A stretch of 40,571 nucleotides of DNA from Opitutia bacterium (GTDB lineage: Bacteria; Verrucomicrobiota; Verrucomicrobiia; Opitutales; Seribacteraceae), in the NCBI GenBank assembly GCA_002721705.1, contig PBLJ01000013.1, positions 32,309 through 72,879 of the forward strand, in the 5' to 3' direction. Within the stretch, counting starts at the first letter, position 1. Each line of letters begins with the position of its first letter. A model generated the notes under the pieces. The model did not search any database and was not told where the DNA came from. It saw only the letters and a list, made by a program, of their open reading frames with translations. This document shows positions 37,627 to 40,571 of the stretch, in pieces. Position numbers and translations under genes: made by a program.

Positions 37627-40571
37627 ATGTCGTCCGAAATGTTTCGCGTGTCGACCGCTCTGCTCTGCTTGGCCCTGCCTCTCTCAGGCGGGGAGAGGGA
37701 TTTGCCCGCCCAAGCCAAGGCCATCCTCGCGGAAAATTGCATCGACTGCCATGGACCGGACAAGGAGCAGCGAAAGGCAAAGCTGCGTCTGGATCTGCTC
37801 GAGGGGGCGACCAAGGACCTGGGTGGATACCAGGCCATCATGGCCGGCAAGCCGGAGGAAAGCGAACTGATCGCCCGATTGGTCACGGACGATGAGGACG
37901 ACCTCATGCCACCGAAGAAAACCGGGAAGTCGCTCACCAGAGAAGAAATTGAGACCCTTAGGCAATGGATCAAGGAAGGCGCCGACTACCCCGTCCACTG
38001 GGCTTACCGCCCGATCGCCCCCCCTGCCCCACCCAAGTTGAAAAACGAGAACCAAATCAGTAACCCCATCGATCGCTACGTCTTGTCGAAGTTGGAAAAG
38101 GCCGGCCAATCCCCGTCACCGGAAGCCGATCGACGCACCCTCGCCAAACGCCTTCACTACGACCTTCTCGGTCTGCCACCCACGCCAGCCGGCGTGGAGT
38201 CCTTTGTGAAAGACCAGTCACCCGATGCCTACACCAAACTGGTCGACGAACTACTTCAATCTCCCCACTTCGGTGAACGCTGGGGACGTCACTGGTTGGA
38301 CATGGCCCGTTACGCCGATTCCGACGGATACGAGAAAGACAGGCCGCGCCCCAATGCCTGGCATTACCGCGACTGGGTGATCGAAGCAATCAACGAGGAT
38401 CTTCCCTACGACCAATTCACGGTGGAGCAACTCGCCGGCGACCTGTTGCCCGAGGCTACCCCGAAACAGCGCTTGGCCACTGCATTTCACCGGCAGACCT
38501 TGACCAACACCGAGGGCGGTACCGACCAGGAGCAATGGCGTGTGGCCGCAGTAATGGATCGCCTCGAGACAACCGGCTCCGTGTGGCTCGGACTCACCCT
38601 GACCTGCGCCCGCTGTCACGACCACAAGTACGACAACATCGCCCAGGACGAGTACTACCAGCTCTTCGCCTTCTACAACAACGGCGACGAAACCAATTAC
38701 GCCCTCCCCGGGAACGCCCTCGAGAAATACAAAAAGGACAAGGCGGCCCACGACAAGCAAGTGGCGGATCTCGAGAAGAAACTGAAGGAGCTGGTGGCTT
38801 CGCGCAAGAACGCCCAAACCAAATGGGAGACGGAAACCAAGAAGCGCTTGGCCGCCATCAAGAACCCCGTGGCCTATCACCCAATCAAACTCGGATCCTT
38901 GCCAAAGCAAGACGGCTACCAGCTTGCTCCGCGAGAGGATGGCAGCCTGGTCATCGAAAAGTTGGTTCCGGAAAAAGCCACCATCGTCTTGGACTTTTCC
39001 GCGGATACCGGGGGCAAGCCCTTGACTGGTTTTCGAGTGGAAGCCTTGGCCGATTCCAAGTTGCCGTCCAAGGGGCCGGGGCTCACCAGGCACGGCAATT
39101 TCGTGCTGAGCGAGTTCCGCGCCTTCGCAGTGGATCTCGTGGATCAAAAAAAGAAGCGTCCGCTCCCCTTTGCCTCCGCCAAGGCGGACTTCTCCCAAAA
39201 CAAATGGCCCGTCCAGGCGGCGATCGACGGGAAAAACGAAACGGGTTGGGCGATCAGTCCGCAAATGGGAAGAAACCACCAAGCCACCTTTCGCTTTCAA
39301 AAACCTCTTCCGGCCAAGGAAGCGGGCAACCTGCGCATCGAGATGGCCCAGCTCTACGGCACCAGGCACGTCATCGGACGGTTCCGCATCATGGCGGTCA
39401 CCGGCGAGCAAAGCAGCGACGTCGTGCCGGAGAACGTTCGCAAGGCCCTGCTCGTCGACACAGCCAAGCGCAACAAAGCCCAAGGCAAGCTCGTGGCCGA
39501 CCATTTCGCCAAGACGGATACCGCAACGAGCAAAATGCGAAAACAACTGGATGACTTGCGAAAAAAAGCCCCCAAGGCATCCACCACCAACGTCCGGGTC
39601 ATCACGCAACGCAGAGGATCCCCCCGTAAAACCCATGTCCTTCGGCGCGGTGAATTCAAGCAACCCATGCACGAAGTAAAGGCAGGTGGCCTCGCAGTAC
39701 TCCATTCCTTGAAGCCCAGAGACGAAAAAAGCTCAGGCGATCGTCTCGATCTAGCCCGATGGCTGGTCGATCCCGCCAACCCCATCACCCCGCGAGTAGC
39801 CGTCAACCAAGTATGGACGCACCTCTTCGGCCACGGGCTTGCGCGCACCGTCGAGGACTTCGGGATACGCGGGGAAGCTCCCACCCATCCGCATTTGATG
39901 GACTGGTTGGCGCTCCACTTCGTCCACGATGCCAAGTGGTCACGCAAGCAATTGATTCGGCTCATCGTCCATTCCGCCACCTATCGCCAATCTTCCGCCC
40001 ATCGCCCCGAATTCTCCGAACTGGATCCCAACAACGAACTCCTTCACCGCCAAAACCGCTTCCGGGTGGAGGCAGAGGTTATTCGCGACTTGAATCTCGC
40101 GGTGGCCGGACTTCTTTCTAAAAAAATAGGTGGGGCCAGTGTCTTCCCTCCCCTGCCCGCCGGCATCGCCAACCTTTCCTACGCCAACAGTTTCAAATGG
40201 AATACAAGCAAGGGGGAAGACCGCTATCGGCGTGGACTGTACACCTTCTTCAAGCGTACCTCACCCCACCCCAACCTGCTCACCTTCGATTGTCCCGACT
40301 CCAACGTCGCATGCGTGAAGCGCAACCGATCCAACACCCCGCTCGCCGCGCTCGTCACCCTTAACAACGCCACCTATGCCGAGGCCGCCAAGGCCTTTGC
40401 CCAACGGATTCTCAAGGAAGCCCCGGCAGATGATCGAAAACGCATTGCCCACGGCTTTCGACTCTGTGTGGCCCGCTCGCCCGAGCCGAATGAAACAAAG
40501 GCTTTCATCAACCTACTCGCAGACTCCCGCGCTTGGTACGAAAAGCATCCCGAGGATGCCAAGACTTTTGC
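37627..40571 (+). CDS. PSD1 / planctomycete cytochrome C domain protein (DUF1549-DUF1553), runs off the window
   Basis: The frame is open from ATG 37627 to the window end (981 codons, no stop). A signal peptide (FRVSTALLCLALPLSG) is followed by a planctomycete cytochrome C domain with the haem motif CIDCHG (C38, C41, H42) and LMPPKK. DUF1549 (about 145-345) contains ERWGRHWLDMARYADSDGYE and a second CxxCH in CARCHDHKYD (C327-H331). A coiled coil (about 365-413) and a β-rich insert with IDGKNETGWAIS follow, then DUF1553 from about residue 705 (GDRLDLARWLVDPANPITPR, NQVWTHLFGHGLARTVEDFG). The function of this PVC-specific family is not established; it often sits with DUF1501 and sulfatase genes. 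GGGAG lies about 12 bases before the start. A DUF1501 gene may follow outside the window. Confidence 0.93.
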   Translation, partial: MSSEMFRVSTALLCLALPLSGGERDLPAQAKAILAENCIDCHGPDKEQRKAKLRLDLLEGATKDLGGYQAIMAGKPEESELIARLVTDDEDDLMPPKKTGKSLTREEIETLRQWIKEGADYPVHWAYRPIAPPAPPKLKNENQISNPIDRYVLSKLEKAGQSPSPEADRRTLAKRLHYDLLGLPPTPAGVESFVKDQSPDAYTKLVDELLQSPHFGERWGRHWLDMARYADSDGYEKDRPRPNAWHYRDWVIEAINEDLPYDQFTVEQLAGDLLPEATPKQRLATAFHRQTLTNTEGGTDQEQWRVAAVMDRLETTGSVWLGLTLTCARCHDHKYDNIAQDEYYQLFAFYNNGDETNYALPGNALEKYKKDKAAHDKQVADLEKKLKELVASRKNAQTKWETETKKRLAAIKNPVAYHPIKLGSLPKQDGYQLAPREDGSLVIEKLVPEKATIVLDFSADTGGKPLTGFRVEALADSKLPSKGPGLTRHGNFVLSEFRAFAVDLVDQKKKRPLPFASAKADFSQNKWPVQAAIDGKNETGWAISPQMGRNHQATFRFQKPLPAKEAGNLRIEMAQLYGTRHVIGRFRIMAVTGEQSSDVVPENVRKALLVDTAKRNKAQGKLVADHFAKTDTATSKMRKQLDDLRKKAPKASTTNVRVITQRRGSPRKTHVLRRGEFKQPMHEVKAGGLAVLHSLKPRDEKSSGDRLDLARWLVDPANPITPRVAVNQVWTHLFGHGLARTVEDFGIRGEAPTHPHLMDWLALHFVHDAKWSRKQLIRLIVHSATYRQSSAHRPEFSELDPNNELLHRQNRFRVEAEVIRDLNLAVAGLLSKKIGGASVFPPLPAGIANLSYANSFKWNTSKGEDRYRRGLYTFFKRTSPHPNLLTFDCPDSNVACVKRNRSNTPLAALVTLNNATYAEAAKAFAQRILKEAPADDRKRIAHGFRLCVARSPEPNETKAFINLLADSRAWYEKHPEDAKTF

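Overview
The window looks like part of a chromosome from a marine Verrucomicrobiota bacterium of Opitutae type, or a close PVC relative. This is inferred from gene content: a PSD1/planctomycete-cytochrome-type protein beside a type I sulfatase, and a giant secreted LamG/FN3/He_PIG protein that ends in a DxDGDG plus 'YKVEASQD..W' module. No rRNA, tRNA, CRISPR array or insertion sequence was seen.

Layout. At 1-266 (minus) is the N-terminal part of a NYN/YacP-like RNase gene with a non-ATG start. It is divergent from, and almost touching, fabD (284-1132, plus). A short spacer with an inverted repeat leads into one enormous plus-strand gene (about 1268-33580, up to 10,770 codons, roughly 1.1 MDa). 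By eye it has 25 LamG-like modules of two types, 9 FN3-like, 8 He_PIG, 4 Ig-like, 3 DUF2341, 5 glycine-rich, 2 PA14-like, 1 F5/8C-like and 7 BIG/MBG modules. Many modules sit inside other modules, once four levels deep.

The 1.25 kb after it (33581-34833) has no convincing gene. It holds two things: an AT-rich stretch with five DnaA-box-like 9-mers (candidate replication origin, 33655-33890), and about 0.87 kb rich in hairpins that ends in a near-perfect intrinsic terminator (33923-34790), a candidate large structured RNA that I cannot assign to a family.

The right end carries a Tat-exported intradiol dioxygenase (minus) divergent from a secreted sulfatase, then a ferritin with a good promoter placed almost on its start codon, then a PSD1 protein that runs off the window. 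The sulfatase and PSD1 genes suggest secreted polysaccharide or organic-matter degradation. The giant protein is most likely a surface or secreted adhesin or carbohydrate-binding scaffold. That role is inference; no catalytic domain was recognised in it.
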